64,000 nt of DNA from an uncultured Faecalibacterium sp. (GCA_934539245.1 CAKTCK010000003.1:1-64000), one strand, 5' to 3'; shown: positions 14,467-22,673, numbered from the stretch's first letter. Numbers and translations: made by a program. The notes: a model not told the origin generated them from the letters alone.

Positions 14467-15230
14467 GAATGCGTTTCAAACCCTATGCCCACGACGAACT
14501 GATGGCCGCGGATTTCCATGTGCACGAGCCCCTCATCTGGGGCGGCAAGTGGCACGGCCAGTACGCCCGCCCGGAGCAGCCCTTTATTCTGGAGCTGGGC
14601 TGCGGCAAGGGCGGCTTCATCTCCCAGCTGGCCAGCGCCCACCCGGAAAACAACTATCTGGGCATCGACATCACCGACAAGGTGCTCATCCTTGCCAAGC
14701 GCAAAATCGAAGCCGCCTATCAGGCAGCCGGACGCCCCATTGACAACGTGAAGATCATGAGCACCGACATTGAGCGCATCAAGGGCGTCATCACCCCGGA
14801 GGATGAAGTCAGCCGCATCTACATCAACTTCTGCAACCCGTGGAGCAAGAACGACTCCTCCCACAAGCACCGCCTTACCTACCCGCGCCAGCTCATCGCC
14901 TACCGGGAGTTTTTGAAGGACGGCGGCGAGATCTACTTCAAGACCGACGACGATGATCTGTTCCGGGACAGCGTGGAGTACTTCCCGGCTTCCGGCTACG
15001 AGATCGAGTGGATCACCTACGACCTCCACGAGAACGAGCCGGAGTGGAACATCCGCACCGAGCACGAGGGCATGTTCACCGAGATGGGGATCAAGATCAA
15101 GGCGCTCATTGCCTGCAAAAAGCCCGGTGCCGACAGCGTGACATGGGTAGACCCTAAGGTGCTCAAGCGGATGGCACGGGAAGCTGCTGCCGCCGAAGCC
15201 GCCGCGCAGGAAGGCGAAGCCAATGTCTGA
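14463..15230 (+). CDS. trmB: tRNA (guanine-46-N7)-methyltransferase
   Basis: A 255-residue class I methyltransferase that makes m7G46 in the tRNA variable loop. The SAM-binding motif is LELGCGKGGFISQLA near residue 42. The TrmB signature follows: NYLGIDITDKVLILAKRK, YINFCNPWSKNDSSHKHRLTYP and the later FKTDDDDLF. It is slightly longer than typical because of an Ala/Glu-rich tail of about 25 residues. It overlaps the AlaX stop and its own end overlaps the next small gene, giving a tight tRNA-quality operon. Confidence 0.95.
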   Translation: MRMRFKPYAHDELMAADFHVHEPLIWGGKWHGQYARPEQPFILELGCGKGGFISQLASAHPENNYLGIDITDKVLILAKRKIEAAYQAAGRPIDNVKIMSTDIERIKGVITPEDEVSRIYINFCNPWSKNDSSHKHRLTYPRQLIAYREFLKDGGEIYFKTDDDDLFRDSVEYFPASGYEIEWITYDLHENEPEWNIRTEHEGMFTEMGIKIKALIACKKPGADSVTWVDPKVLKRMAREAAAAEAAAQEGEANV

Positions 15231-15402
15231 CCCCTGTGAGCTGTGCCTGAATAATATTCAGGACGAATACGGCAGCTATTACTGTGCGCAGGGCGCTGCG
15301 CTGGACGAGGACGAGATGGCACGCTATCTTGCGCATAATACCGCTGCCTGTCCCTTTTTTGAGCCGGGGGACGAATATAAGATCGTATCCAAACAGAACT
15401 GA
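15223..15402 (+). CDS. Small Cys-containing protein (DUF6472-like), 59 aa
   Basis: This short gene overlaps the last eight bases of trmB. It encodes MSDPCELCLNN followed by DEYGSYYC, LDEDEMARYL and CPFFEPGDEYKIVSKQN. The four Cys (5, 8, 21, 43) in a Cys-x-x-Cys ... Cys ... Cys-Pro arrangement suggest a structural metal site. I recognise the pattern from small Clostridia proteins annotated as DUF6472, usually next to trmB; function is unknown. The coding signal is good: third codon positions are G/C-rich like its neighbours and the start overlaps the upstream stop. Confidence 0.8.
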   Translation: MSDPCELCLNNIQDEYGSYYCAQGAALDEDEMARYLAHNTAACPFFEPGDEYKIVSKQN

Positions 15403-15417
15403 AGAACGGAGGTGCTC

Positions 15418-16509
15418 ATGGTAAGCTTTCTTACCGAGACCATGGTATGCGGATTCTCGCTGTACCATATTCTGGCCTATTTCCTGATCTATTCCTGTCT
15501 GGGCTGGTGTCTGGAGGTCATCTATGCCGCCGCCACCACCGGTCAGCTGGTGAACCGGGGCTTTCTCAACGGCCCGGTCTGCCCCATCTACGGTTTTGGC
15601 ATGGTCATCGTGCTGTTTGCCCTTACGCCCTTGCAGCACAGCATCCTGCTGCTGTATCTCGGCGGCGTCATCCTGCCCAGTGCGCTGGAGCTGGTGGGCG
15701 GCTGGGCACTGTACAAGATCTACCACACCCGCTGGTGGGATTACAGCGATTTCCCCTTTAACATCGGGGGCTATATCTGTTTGAAATTTTGTCTGCTGTG
15801 GGGCGTGGGCACGCTGGTGGTCATGCGCATCGTGCACCCGGTGGTAGCCAAGCTTGTAGACCTTGTCCCGCCTCTTGCGGGGGTCATCGTCATGTGCTTT
15901 TTGTACGCCGTGTACGCGGTGGACGTGGTGGTTACCGCCATTGCCGCCTCTGCACTGGCCGATACGCTGGACACCATGGAGCAGCTGGGCGACAGCATCC
16001 ACGCCGTCAGCGATGCCATGACCCAGCTGCTGGGCACCACCACCCTGACCGCCGACAAAAAGTTGGACGAGGGACGGCTGCAATTCAAGCTTGCCGCTGC
16101 CGAGGCGCGGGACGCTGCCGAAAAGCGCCCCTCTGTCCATGAGACCATGGCTGCCGTCCGCGCCAAGGCCGCCGAGGCCAGTGAAGCTGCCCGCCGCGCC
16201 AGCGAGGATGCCCGCCTGAACGCTGCCGAAGCTGCCAACGCCGCCCGTCTGGCTGCCAAGGGCACCGCCGAGCGTGCTGCTGAATTGTTGCAGCTGGAAC
16301 AGCTGGCGGCAGAGCTGCAGCAGCGCAGCGAGGAGATGCAGGCACAGCTGCTGCGCCTGCCCCGCATCGTGGGCCCCCGCCGTATGCTGCGTGCCTACCC
16401 GAAGCTCCGGCACGGCAAAAAGCTGCGCAGCCTGCCCACCCTGCGGGAGATGCTGCACCGCGCCGAGCAGGACAACACCGAACAGAACGACAGCAAGAAT
16501 ACCAAATAA
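15418..16509 (+). CDS. CmpB-type putative ABC transporter permease with coiled-coil tail
   Basis: A 363-residue protein. Residues 1 to about 185 carry four to five membrane segments and the family motifs YSCLGWCLEVIYAA, NRGFLNGPVCPIYGFG and the YHTRWWDYSDFPFNIGGYIC block, all typical of PF06541. Residues 195-325 are an Ala/Glu/Arg-rich coiled coil (repeated AxExAxAA), and the tail is basic. The family is labelled as an ABC transporter permease, but no ATPase gene is nearby, so transport is unproven. The ATG at 15418 has GGAGG five bases upstream; a GTG at 15412 lies inside that RBS. A terminator follows. Confidence 0.8.
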   Translation: MVSFLTETMVCGFSLYHILAYFLIYSCLGWCLEVIYAAATTGQLVNRGFLNGPVCPIYGFGMVIVLFALTPLQHSILLLYLGGVILPSALELVGGWALYKIYHTRWWDYSDFPFNIGGYICLKFCLLWGVGTLVVMRIVHPVVAKLVDLVPPLAGVIVMCFLYAVYAVDVVVTAIAASALADTLDTMEQLGDSIHAVSDAMTQLLGTTTLTADKKLDEGRLQFKLAAAEARDAAEKRPSVHETMAAVRAKAAEASEAARRASEDARLNAAEAANAARLAAKGTAERAAELLQLEQLAAELQQRSEEMQAQLLRLPRIVGPRRMLRAYPKLRHGKKLRSLPTLREMLHRAEQDNTEQNDSKNTK

Positions 16510-16512
16510 TCC

Positions 16513-16550
16513 TGAATGCCGCACCGGCGCCGCCGTGTGCGGCATTTTTG
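16513..16550 (+). terminator. Terminator after the CmpB-type gene
   Basis: AATGCCGCAC (16515-16524) pairs with GTGCGGCATT (16537-16546), and a T-run follows. Confidence 0.85.
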
Positions 16551-16584
16551 TTGGAGCTTGTGCAACAGTCCCTTTTGCGTTTGA

Positions 16585-16690
16585 CGCCCGCTCCCCACTC
16601 TGTCGCTAACGCGACATCTCGCCCCGGACGGGGAGAGTCTGTCCAAGAGGACGGCTTTTGGCGGCGGCAAGGTTTCTCATTGCGCTTGAC
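16585..16690. repeat. Palindromic intergenic repeat, family 1, decayed copy 3
   Basis: It contains CTCTGTCGC-taa-CGCGACATCTCGCCC, CCCCGgacggggAGAG and the spacer words GGCAAGGTTTCTCATTGCGCTTGACACTTTAG, which recur in other copies (split here by description). It lies in the 318-base gap before azlC. Confidence 0.6.
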
Positions 16691-16720
16691 ACTTTAGAAC
16701 TGAGGGCGCAGTCTGCCGTC

Positions 16721-16748
16721 TTGCAAATGTGCCGGGATGTGCTATAAT
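16721..16748 (+). promoter_or_regulatory. Promoter of azlCD
   Basis: TTGCAA (16721-16726), 16 bases, TATAAT (16743-16748), preceded by TGC (extended -10). Confidence 0.7.
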
Positions 16749-16827
16749 AACAATTGCGTATTTCATACAATCTATGTGGGTAAATGGGCGTGCCGCCCGC
16801 TGTTCCCGCAAAGCAAGGAGCTTTTCT

Positions 16828-17571
16828 ATGCAGCATCTGTCCCGAACCGTTTCCCCCGCTCTGCCGTACCCCTGCCTGCGGGCGCTGCGGGCGGCTTTTC
16901 CGCAGACCATCCCGGTGCTGGCGGGCTATTTTGTGCTGGGGCTGGGCTACGGCATCTATGTGCAGTCCTTGGGGCTGCCGGTGTGGATGCCCATGCTCAT
17001 GGGCACTGTCGTGTACGGCGGCTCGCTGGAGTTCGTGCTGGCAAGCCTGCTGCTGGGCGCGTTCTCGCCGCTGTCGGCCTTTCTGATGGCGCTGATGATC
17101 CAAGCGCGGCACCTGTTCTACGGCCTTGCCATGCTGGAGCGCTATAAGGGCTACGGCTGGCGCAGCTTTTACATGATCTTTGCCATGAGCGACGAGACCT
17201 TTTCCATCACCTGCTCGGCAGCGCCGCCGGAAGGGGTGGACAAGGGCTGGTTCATGTTTTTTATCACCCTGCTGGATCAGCTTTACTGGGTGGGCAGCGC
17301 CGGGCTTGGGGCTGTGCTGGGCACGGTGCTGCCCTTCAGCACCGAGGGCGTGGATTTCGTCATGACCGCAATGTTCACGGTCATCTTCCTGAACCAGTGG
17401 GAAAAAGATAAGCAGCACGGCAGTGCCCTCATCGGGCTTGCCGTGCCGCTGGTGTGTCTGATGGTATTTGGTTCCGGCAGCTTTCTGCTGCCGTCCATGG
17501 GCGGCATTCTGGTGCTGCTGCTGGCTTTGCGCCGTCCGATGGAAAAAGCAGCCGGGGAGGTAGAAGAATGA
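16828..17571 (+). CDS. azlC: AzlC-family branched-chain amino acid exporter, large subunit
   Basis: A 247-residue inner-membrane protein with about six to eight hydrophobic segments. Family landmarks are the early AAFPQTIPVLAGYFVLGLGYG, the YGGSLEFVLASLLL segment, MIQARHLFYGLAMLERYKG and MSDETFSIT. AzlC pairs with the small AzlD to export branched-chain amino acids or analogues. The start at 16828 follows AAGGAG; a longer frame beginning at 16729 overlaps the promoter. The stop overlaps azlD by four bases. Confidence 0.9.
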   Translation: MQHLSRTVSPALPYPCLRALRAAFPQTIPVLAGYFVLGLGYGIYVQSLGLPVWMPMLMGTVVYGGSLEFVLASLLLGAFSPLSAFLMALMIQARHLFYGLAMLERYKGYGWRSFYMIFAMSDETFSITCSAAPPEGVDKGWFMFFITLLDQLYWVGSAGLGAVLGTVLPFSTEGVDFVMTAMFTVIFLNQWEKDKQHGSALIGLAVPLVCLMVFGSGSFLLPSMGGILVLLLALRRPMEKAAGEVEE

Positions 17572-17897
17572 CAGCAGTTCAGACGGGGCTTACCATTGCG
17601 GTGTGCACTGCCGCCACCATGCTTACCCGGTTTTTGCCGTTTCTGATCTTTTCCAGCAAGGAGCAGCAGCCGCCGGAGGTGGTGCGGTATCTGGGGCGGG
17701 TGCTGCCCGCCGCCATCTTCGGGATGCTCATCGTCTATTGCCTGAAAGGCGTTACCCCGTTCTCCGGCAGCCACGGCATCCCGGAAGCGATCGCGCTGCT
17801 GGCTACCATTGCGCTGCACAAGTGGAAGCACCAGACCCTGCTCAGCGTAGCGGGGAGCACTTTTTGCTATGTACTGCTGGTGCAGCTGGTGTTCTGA
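17568..17897 (+). CDS. azlD: AzlD-family small subunit of the amino acid exporter
   Basis: A 109-residue membrane protein with three to four hydrophobic segments. Typical AzlD blocks are TMLTRFLPFLIF, VVRYLGRVLPAAIFGMLIVYCLKG and the PEAIALLATIALHKWKHQTLLS stretch (written here in part). It begins at the ATGA overlap with azlC, so it is translationally coupled. It ends eight bases before the convergent asparaginase stop, and no separate terminator hairpin is evident between them. Confidence 0.88.
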   Translation: MTAVQTGLTIAVCTAATMLTRFLPFLIFSSKEQQPPEVVRYLGRVLPAAIFGMLIVYCLKGVTPFSGSHGIPEAIALLATIALHKWKHQTLLSVAGSTFCYVLLVQLVF

Positions 17898-17905
17898 AAA
17901 GCGGC

Positions 17906-18913
17906 TCAGTGGTAGAAAGTGTCAAAGTTCACCTGACGGTAGAACCGCTGCTGCAGCTGGTCAAAACTTTCGCAGTTCTGCGCCAGCAGCCACATACTTT
18001 TTGTTACTACCGCCTCAATGGTCATATCGTGAGCTTCCAAAAAGCGGAAGCGGTTGCGCACCCGCTTGCCCACCTCGTACACGCCCACATCGCTGCCCTC
18101 GTAGGTGACCTGTGTGGTCATGATAAGTACCTTGTGGGTGGTTTCGTAGTCGCCCAGCCCGGCGGCAAAGGCGTCCATCAGCTGCTGCGGGATGCCGCCC
18201 ACGCCGAAGCTTTCCACAATGACGCAGTCGTACAGGCGGAAGATCTCCGGGATGAGCGCCGGGGACATGCCGGGCGTCAGCTTGAGCAGGAACACCCGGC
18301 TGTCCAGCGTGCGGCTGAATTCCACCGGGCCGGTGGGCCACGGCGAGGGGATGTACCGCACCAGCCGGTCGCCCTGCACCAGCGCCAGCTCTGGGAAGTT
18401 GACCGAGGCAAAGGCGTCGTAGCTGATGGTCTTGTTCTTCTTTGCGCGGGTGCCCGCGATGACGTGCCCGCCGAACACCACCATCACGCCCCGGCTGCCC
18501 GGGTCGATGGCACAGATCACGCTGTCCCGCAGATTTTTCTTTGCATCCGTGATCTCGTTGGAGATGGGCTGCTGCGCGCCGGTAAGGATGATGGGCTTAT
18601 CCGCGTTCTGAATTAAATAAGAGAGCGCCGCCGCAGAGTAGGCCAGCGTATCCGTGCCGTGGCAGATGATAAAGCCGTCGTACAAAGCGTAGTTTTCCTG
18701 AATGGCGCGTGCCATCATGAGCCAGTGCTCCTGCCCGAGGTCGGTGCTGTCGATGCTGCACAGCGCCAGCGTTTCCGGGCAGCACAGCTCCTTCAGTTCC
18801 GGCAGATGGGCGAGCAGTTCCTCGCTGGTAAGCACGGGTTTTAACCCCTGCTGGGTGCGCACGCTGGCGATGGTGCCGCCGGTGGTGATAAAAAGCAGAC
18901 GTTGTTTGGACAT
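17906..18913 (-). CDS. Type I (cytoplasmic-type) L-asparaginase
   Basis: A 335-residue asparaginase that converts asparagine to aspartate and ammonia. Both active-site threonine motifs are present: ITTGGTIAS near residue 9 and GFIICHGTDTLAYSA near residue 85. LTGAQQP follows near residue 115. There is no signal peptide, in agreement with a cytoplasmic AnsA-like enzyme. The Met at 18913 begins the family's usual N-terminus; its RBS (GGGGGC) is weak. The long upstream open frame is read-through of non-coding sequence. It is convergent with azlD and divergent from the reductase gene. Confidence 0.92.
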   Translation of the reverse strand: MSKQRLLFITTGGTIASVRTQQGLKPVLTSEELLAHLPELKELCCPETLALCSIDSTDLGQEHWLMMARAIQENYALYDGFIICHGTDTLAYSAAALSYLIQNADKPIILTGAQQPISNEITDAKKNLRDSVICAIDPGSRGVMVVFGGHVIAGTRAKKNKTISYDAFASVNFPELALVQGDRLVRYIPSPWPTGPVEFSRTLDSRVFLLKLTPGMSPALIPEIFRLYDCVIVESFGVGGIPQQLMDAFAAGLGDYETTHKVLIMTTQVTYEGSDVGVYEVGKRVRNRFRFLEAHDMTIEAVVTKSMWLLAQNCESFDQLQQRFYRQVNFDTFYH

Positions 18914-19081
18914 AAAGCAAAAGCCCCCTGTGGCAGAAATTTCAACATGACAACAGTATAACACACGCCCCGGGGCTTGAACAGTGCCCGCCGCCCAAAA
19001 AGTTTTTGCGACCCGGTCACAGAAGTTTGCACGGCTTTTGTGTATAATAAGGGCAAAAGAATCAGGCAAAGGAGCAACACC

Positions 19082-19939
19082 ATGTCCAACATCGTTATCG
19101 TAGGTTCCGGCCCGGCGGGGGTGTCCGCCGCCCTGTACGCCGTGCGCGCCGGGGTGCAGACCACCGTGCTGACCAAGGGCTCCGGGGCGCTGGAACGCGC
19201 CGAAAAGATCGAAAATTATTACGGTTTTGCCCAGCCGGTCTCCGGGCCGGAGCTGGAGCGCCGCAGCATCGAGAACGCCCGGCGGCTGGGGGTGCAGTTC
19301 GTGCAGACCGAAGCCGTGGGGCTGACATGGACCGACCGCCTGACCGTGGAAACGCTGGCGGGCGCGTACCCGGCAGACGCGGTGATTCTGGCCACCGGCG
19401 CTTCCCGCGCCGTGCCCCGCATCCCGGGGCTGACCGGGCTGGAAGGCCACGGCGTGAGCTGGTGCGCCGCCTGCGATGCCTTTTTCTACCGCGTCAAGGA
19501 CGTGGCGGTGCTGGGCAGCGGCGAGTACGCCCTGCACGAGGTGCAGGCGCTTTTGCCGGTGGTGAAAAGCGTCACCCTGCTGACGGACGGTGCAGCCCTG
19601 ACCGCAGACTTCCCGCCCGAGGTGGCCGTCTGCACCCAAAAGGTGGAAGCCATTCTGGGCGAGCAGACCGTCACCGGTGTGCAGCTGGCAGGCGGCGCGG
19701 TGCGGGAAGTGTCCGGCGTGTTCGTGGCGCTGGGCGTGGCGGGCAGCACCGCACTGGCCCGGAAGCTGGGCGCTGCCGTAGAGGGCAGCCGCATCGTGGT
19801 GGATGACAAAATGCAGACCACCGTGCCCGGTTTGTATGCCGCCGGGGACTGCACCGGCGGGCTGTTACAGGTGGCAAAGGCCGTTTACGAGGGCGCACTG
19901 GCGGGCACGGAAGCCGCCAAGGCGCTGCGAAAGGGGTGA
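19082..19939 (+). CDS. Thioredoxin-reductase-like flavoprotein
   Basis: A 285-residue FAD-dependent disulfide reductase. The FAD motif is VIVGSGPAGVSAALYA, the redox pair is Cys-Ala-Ala-Cys in SWCAACDAFFY, and the C-terminal FAD-binding block is VPGLYAAGDCTGGLLQVAKA. It is about 25 residues shorter than TrxB. The second Rossmann motif is GSGEYALHEVQ, and the NADPH-binding HRRxxxRA signature is absent (VTLLTDGAALTADFP instead), so the electron donor may differ. The start is the ATG at 19082; a TATAAT (19043-19048 region) lies upstream. The Crp/Fnr regulator follows within six bases and may control or sense this redox function. Confidence 0.85.
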   Translation: MSNIVIVGSGPAGVSAALYAVRAGVQTTVLTKGSGALERAEKIENYYGFAQPVSGPELERRSIENARRLGVQFVQTEAVGLTWTDRLTVETLAGAYPADAVILATGASRAVPRIPGLTGLEGHGVSWCAACDAFFYRVKDVAVLGSGEYALHEVQALLPVVKSVTLLTDGAALTADFPPEVAVCTQKVEAILGEQTVTGVQLAGGAVREVSGVFVALGVAGSTALARKLGAAVEGSRIVVDDKMQTTVPGLYAAGDCTGGLLQVAKAVYEGALAGTEAAKALRKG

Positions 19940-19944
19940 GCCGT

Positions 19945-20631
19945 ATGGCAGAAACATCTCCGCACGCCCGGTGCTTGGCCTGTGCGTTTCCGTTCTGGGA
20001 GCAGCTGACCCCGGAAGAGCAGGAGCGGCTGTGCCGCTTTACCCGCCCGGTGCACTACGCCAAGGGCGCCCGGGTGCACAGCCCGCTGGAAAGCTGCGTG
20101 GGCATTTTGCTGCTGCGCAGCGGGCAGCTGCGCTCCTATCTGTTGTCCGAGGATGGCAGAGATGTGACGCTGTACCGCCTGTTCGGCGGGGAGGTGTGCA
20201 TCCTGTCTGCCTCCTGCGTGATGGATGCGGTGAACATCGACCTTTATATCGACGCCGAGGAGGATACCGAAGCGCTGTGCATCAGCGCGGGCATCTTCCG
20301 GCAGCTGATGCAGGAAAACGTCTATGTGCGCTGCTACGCCTACCAGATGACGGCAGAGCGCTTTTCCGATACCATGTGGACGATGCAGCAGATCTTGTTC
20401 ATGAGCGCCGACCGGCGGCTGGCAATCTTTCTGACCGACGAGCTTGCCAAGACCGGCGGCGCGGACATCCGCATGACCCACGACCAGATGGCAAAGTACA
20501 TGGGCTCTGCCCGCGAGGTGGTGAGCCGGATGCTCAAATACTTCGCGCAGGAGGGCTGGGTGCGGCTGTACCGCGGCGGCGTGCAGGTGCTGGATAAGCA
20601 AAAGCTGCAAGCGCTGGCAAGGGGAAAATAA
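19945..20631 (+). CDS. Crp/Fnr-family transcriptional regulator
   Basis: A 228-residue regulator with an N-terminal cyclic-nucleotide-binding-like beta barrel (residues 20-135, including the GRDVTLYRLFGGEVC turn) and a C-terminal winged helix (MTHDQMAKYMGSAREVVSRMLKYF, then GWVRLYRGGVQVLD). Three Cys occur near the N-terminus (RCLACAF and further on), but not in the spacing of the E. coli Fnr iron-sulfur cluster, so oxygen sensing is only possible. The ATG at 19945 has AAGGGG upstream; a GTG at 19936 overlaps the preceding stop. It is co-transcribed with the flavoprotein. Confidence 0.88.
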   Translation: MAETSPHARCLACAFPFWEQLTPEEQERLCRFTRPVHYAKGARVHSPLESCVGILLLRSGQLRSYLLSEDGRDVTLYRLFGGEVCILSASCVMDAVNIDLYIDAEEDTEALCISAGIFRQLMQENVYVRCYAYQMTAERFSDTMWTMQQILFMSADRRLAIFLTDELAKTGGADIRMTHDQMAKYMGSAREVVSRMLKYFAQEGWVRLYRGGVQVLDKQKLQALARGK

Positions 20632-20650
20632 CGTTCTCTTCCTTGTGCGG

Positions 20651-20773
20651 GGACGATTTGGAATGCGCTCCGCTTCGCTCTGCGCATAGGCTAAGGAAAT
20701 ATTATTTTTGATTTCGGAATACCGGAGCGTCTGCGGACGCTCCGGTATTCCATTTTCACGGGTGGGGTCGTAG
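20651..20773 (-). repeat. Two-hairpin repeat, family 2, copy B (reverse)
   Basis: Read on the minus strand it has the same order as copy A: CGACCCC, GTGAAAATGG, hairpin 1 (perfect 16 bp, 20716-20731 with 20736-20751), an AAATCAAAAATAATATTTCC linker, hairpin 2 (ATGCGC/GCGCAT, loop AGAGCGAAGCGGA), then AAATCG. Its arms differ from copy A but remain complementary. Confidence 0.8.
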
Positions 20774-20789
20774 AGATAAACGGCATTTA

Positions 20790-20907
20790 CGACCCCTTCT
20801 GTGAAAAAGTGGCTCAGAAACGCCCGCAGGCGTTTCTGAGCCACAAATTACAAAATATTCTTTCCGCTGAAAATGGCTAGAGCGCAAGCGGAAGCCATTT
20901 AAAATCG
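20790..20907 (+). repeat. Two-hairpin repeat, family 2, copy C (forward)
   Basis: CGACCCC, GTGAAAAA, hairpin 1 (GTGGCTCAGAAACGCC 20809-20824, loop CGCA, perfect complement 20829-20844), an A/T linker with TTTCCGCTGAA, hairpin 2 (ATGGCT 20873-20878 with AGCCAT 20893-20898, loop AGAGCGCAAGCGG), then AAAATCG. It is head-to-head with copy B, joined by GGGGTCGTA...TACGACCCC. It may also end the convergent Crp and ptsI transcripts. Confidence 0.8.
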
Positions 20908-20926
20908 TTTTGTAGTACGGTGTTTA

Positions 20927-22570
20927 TCAAGCCTTCTCAGAGGGCTTGCTCAGGTCTACGCTGCGGATGATCTTGCGCACCGGCAGGATGCTCTTGGCGT
21001 TCATGGACAATTCGTCCACGCCCATGCGCAGGAAAGTCTCGGTCAGGGCGGTGTCAGCACCCAGCTCGCCGCAGATGCCCACCCAGATGCCGTGACGGTG
21101 ACCGGCTTCAATGGTCATCTTGATGGCGCGCAGCACGGCGGGGTGGTGGGGGTTAAAGAAGGGCTCCAGCTTTGCGTTCTGGCGGTCCAGTGCACAGGTG
21201 TACTGGGTCAGGTCGTTGGTGCCGATGGAGAAGAAGTCGCACTCGGCAGCCAGCTCGTCCGCGATGAGCACGGCGGCGGGGGTCTCGATCATGGTGCCCA
21301 CTTCAATGTTCTGCCCCATCTTGACGCCCTCGGCGGTCAGCTCGGCGCGGCACTCTTCCAGAACAGCTTTGGCGTCCTGCAGCTCCCGCAGGCTGGTGAT
21401 CATGGGGAACATGATGCTCATGTTGCCGTAGGCGGAAGCCCGCAGCAGCGCACGCAGCTGGGTCTTGAAGAAGTCCTTGCGAGTCAGGCAGATGCGGATG
21501 GCGCGGTAGCCCAGCGCGGGGTTCTCCTCGGGATCCAGCTTCATGTAATCCACGGTCTTGTCTGCGCCGATATCACAGGTGCGCACAACGACCTTGCGGG
21601 GTGCAAGGCTTTCCACCACCTGCTTGTAAGCCTCGAACTGGTAGTCCTCAGTGGGGAAATCCTTGCAGTTCAGGTAAACGAACTCGGTGCGGAACAGACC
21701 TACGCCGCCGGCGTCGTTCTGCTGCACCGCGCCCACGTCGCCCATGCCGCCGATATTGGCAAACACGTTGATGGTCTTGCCGTCCAGCGTGGTGTTGGGC
21801 TTGCCCTTCAGCTCCTGCAGCAGGGCCTGCTTTTTCTGATCCTCCTGCTGGCGCTTTTTCAGGCTCTTGAGCAGGTCGGGGGTGGGGTCCACATACACAC
21901 AGGCGTTGTAGCCGTCCACCACAGCCATCTTGCCGTCCCAGTCGTCCTGAATGTCCTTGCACTGGATCAGGGCGGGGATGTTCATGCTGCGTGCCAGAAT
22001 GGCGGTGTGGCTGTTGGAGCTGCCCTCGCGGGTAATGAAGCCCAGCAGCAGGCTCTTGTCCATGCGCACGGTCTCGGAGGGGGCCAGATCCTCGGCCACC
22101 AGAATGCTGGGCTCGGTGCCCTGCAGGGAAGCATTGTCCACCCCCTGCAAAATGTCCAGCATGGCCTGCGCGATGTCCAGCACATCGGCGCTGCGAGCCT
22201 GCAGATACGGGTCATCCATGGCAGAGAACACCGCAGCCTGATTGTTGCCGGCGGTCTTGACGGCGTACTCGGCGCACATCTTCTGCCCGTTGATGATCTC
22301 CTTGATGGCATCCACAAAGTCATCGTCATCCAGCATCATGGCGTGGATGTTGAACACCTCGGCGATGTCCTCGCCGGCTTCTGCCAGTGCCTTTTCGTAC
22401 AGGGCAGTCTGCTGCTCAATGGCTTTCTGGCGGGCAGCTTCAAAACGCTCCAGTTCTGCGGCGGTATCTGCCACAGGGGCGGTGGAAATAGCGGTATCTT
22501 TTTTCTTGTAGATCTTCAGCTTGCCAATGGCGATGCCATTGAGCACGCTTTTGCCGGTGCCTACCTGCAT
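20927..22570 (-). CDS. ptsI: PTS enzyme I (phosphoenolpyruvate-protein phosphotransferase)
   Basis: A 547-residue enzyme I that passes phosphate from PEP to HPr. The swivelling domain carries the phospho-accepting His188 in GSSNSHTAILAR. The PEP-binding barrel shows GGVGLFRTEFVY, the RTCDIGADK block, NPALGYRAIRICL, MFPMI and DFFSIGTNDLTQY, ending with the CGELGAD loop. All core motifs are intact and the length is close to normal. I use the Met at 22570, which has GGAGAAAG upstream; the longer frame to 22588 begins inside that RBS. It lies downstream of ptsH with a hairpin terminator between, so partial read-through would set the EI:HPr ratio. Confidence 0.95.
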   Translation of the reverse strand: MQVGTGKSVLNGIAIGKLKIYKKKDTAISTAPVADTAAELERFEAARQKAIEQQTALYEKALAEAGEDIAEVFNIHAMMLDDDDFVDAIKEIINGQKMCAEYAVKTAGNNQAAVFSAMDDPYLQARSADVLDIAQAMLDILQGVDNASLQGTEPSILVAEDLAPSETVRMDKSLLLGFITREGSSNSHTAILARSMNIPALIQCKDIQDDWDGKMAVVDGYNACVYVDPTPDLLKSLKKRQQEDQKKQALLQELKGKPNTTLDGKTINVFANIGGMGDVGAVQQNDAGGVGLFRTEFVYLNCKDFPTEDYQFEAYKQVVESLAPRKVVVRTCDIGADKTVDYMKLDPEENPALGYRAIRICLTRKDFFKTQLRALLRASAYGNMSIMFPMITSLRELQDAKAVLEECRAELTAEGVKMGQNIEVGTMIETPAAVLIADELAAECDFFSIGTNDLTQYTCALDRQNAKLEPFFNPHHPAVLRAIKMTIEAGHRHGIWVGICGELGADTALTETFLRMGVDELSMNAKSILPVRKIIRSVDLSKPSEKA

Positions 22571-22621
22571 AGCACTTTCTCCTTCCACTTACAGCCGGAC
22601 GCGCAGCGCCCGGCGTTTTGT

Positions 22622-22664
22622 CAAAAAAAGCCCCCGCAGTTTTCCCGCGAGGGCTCGGCTTTTA
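22622..22664 (-). terminator. Terminator between ptsH and ptsI
   Basis: On the minus strand AGCCCTCGC pairs with GCGGGGGCT across GGGAAAACT, then seven T follow. Confidence 0.75.
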
Positions 22665-22673
22665 AGCCGCGGC

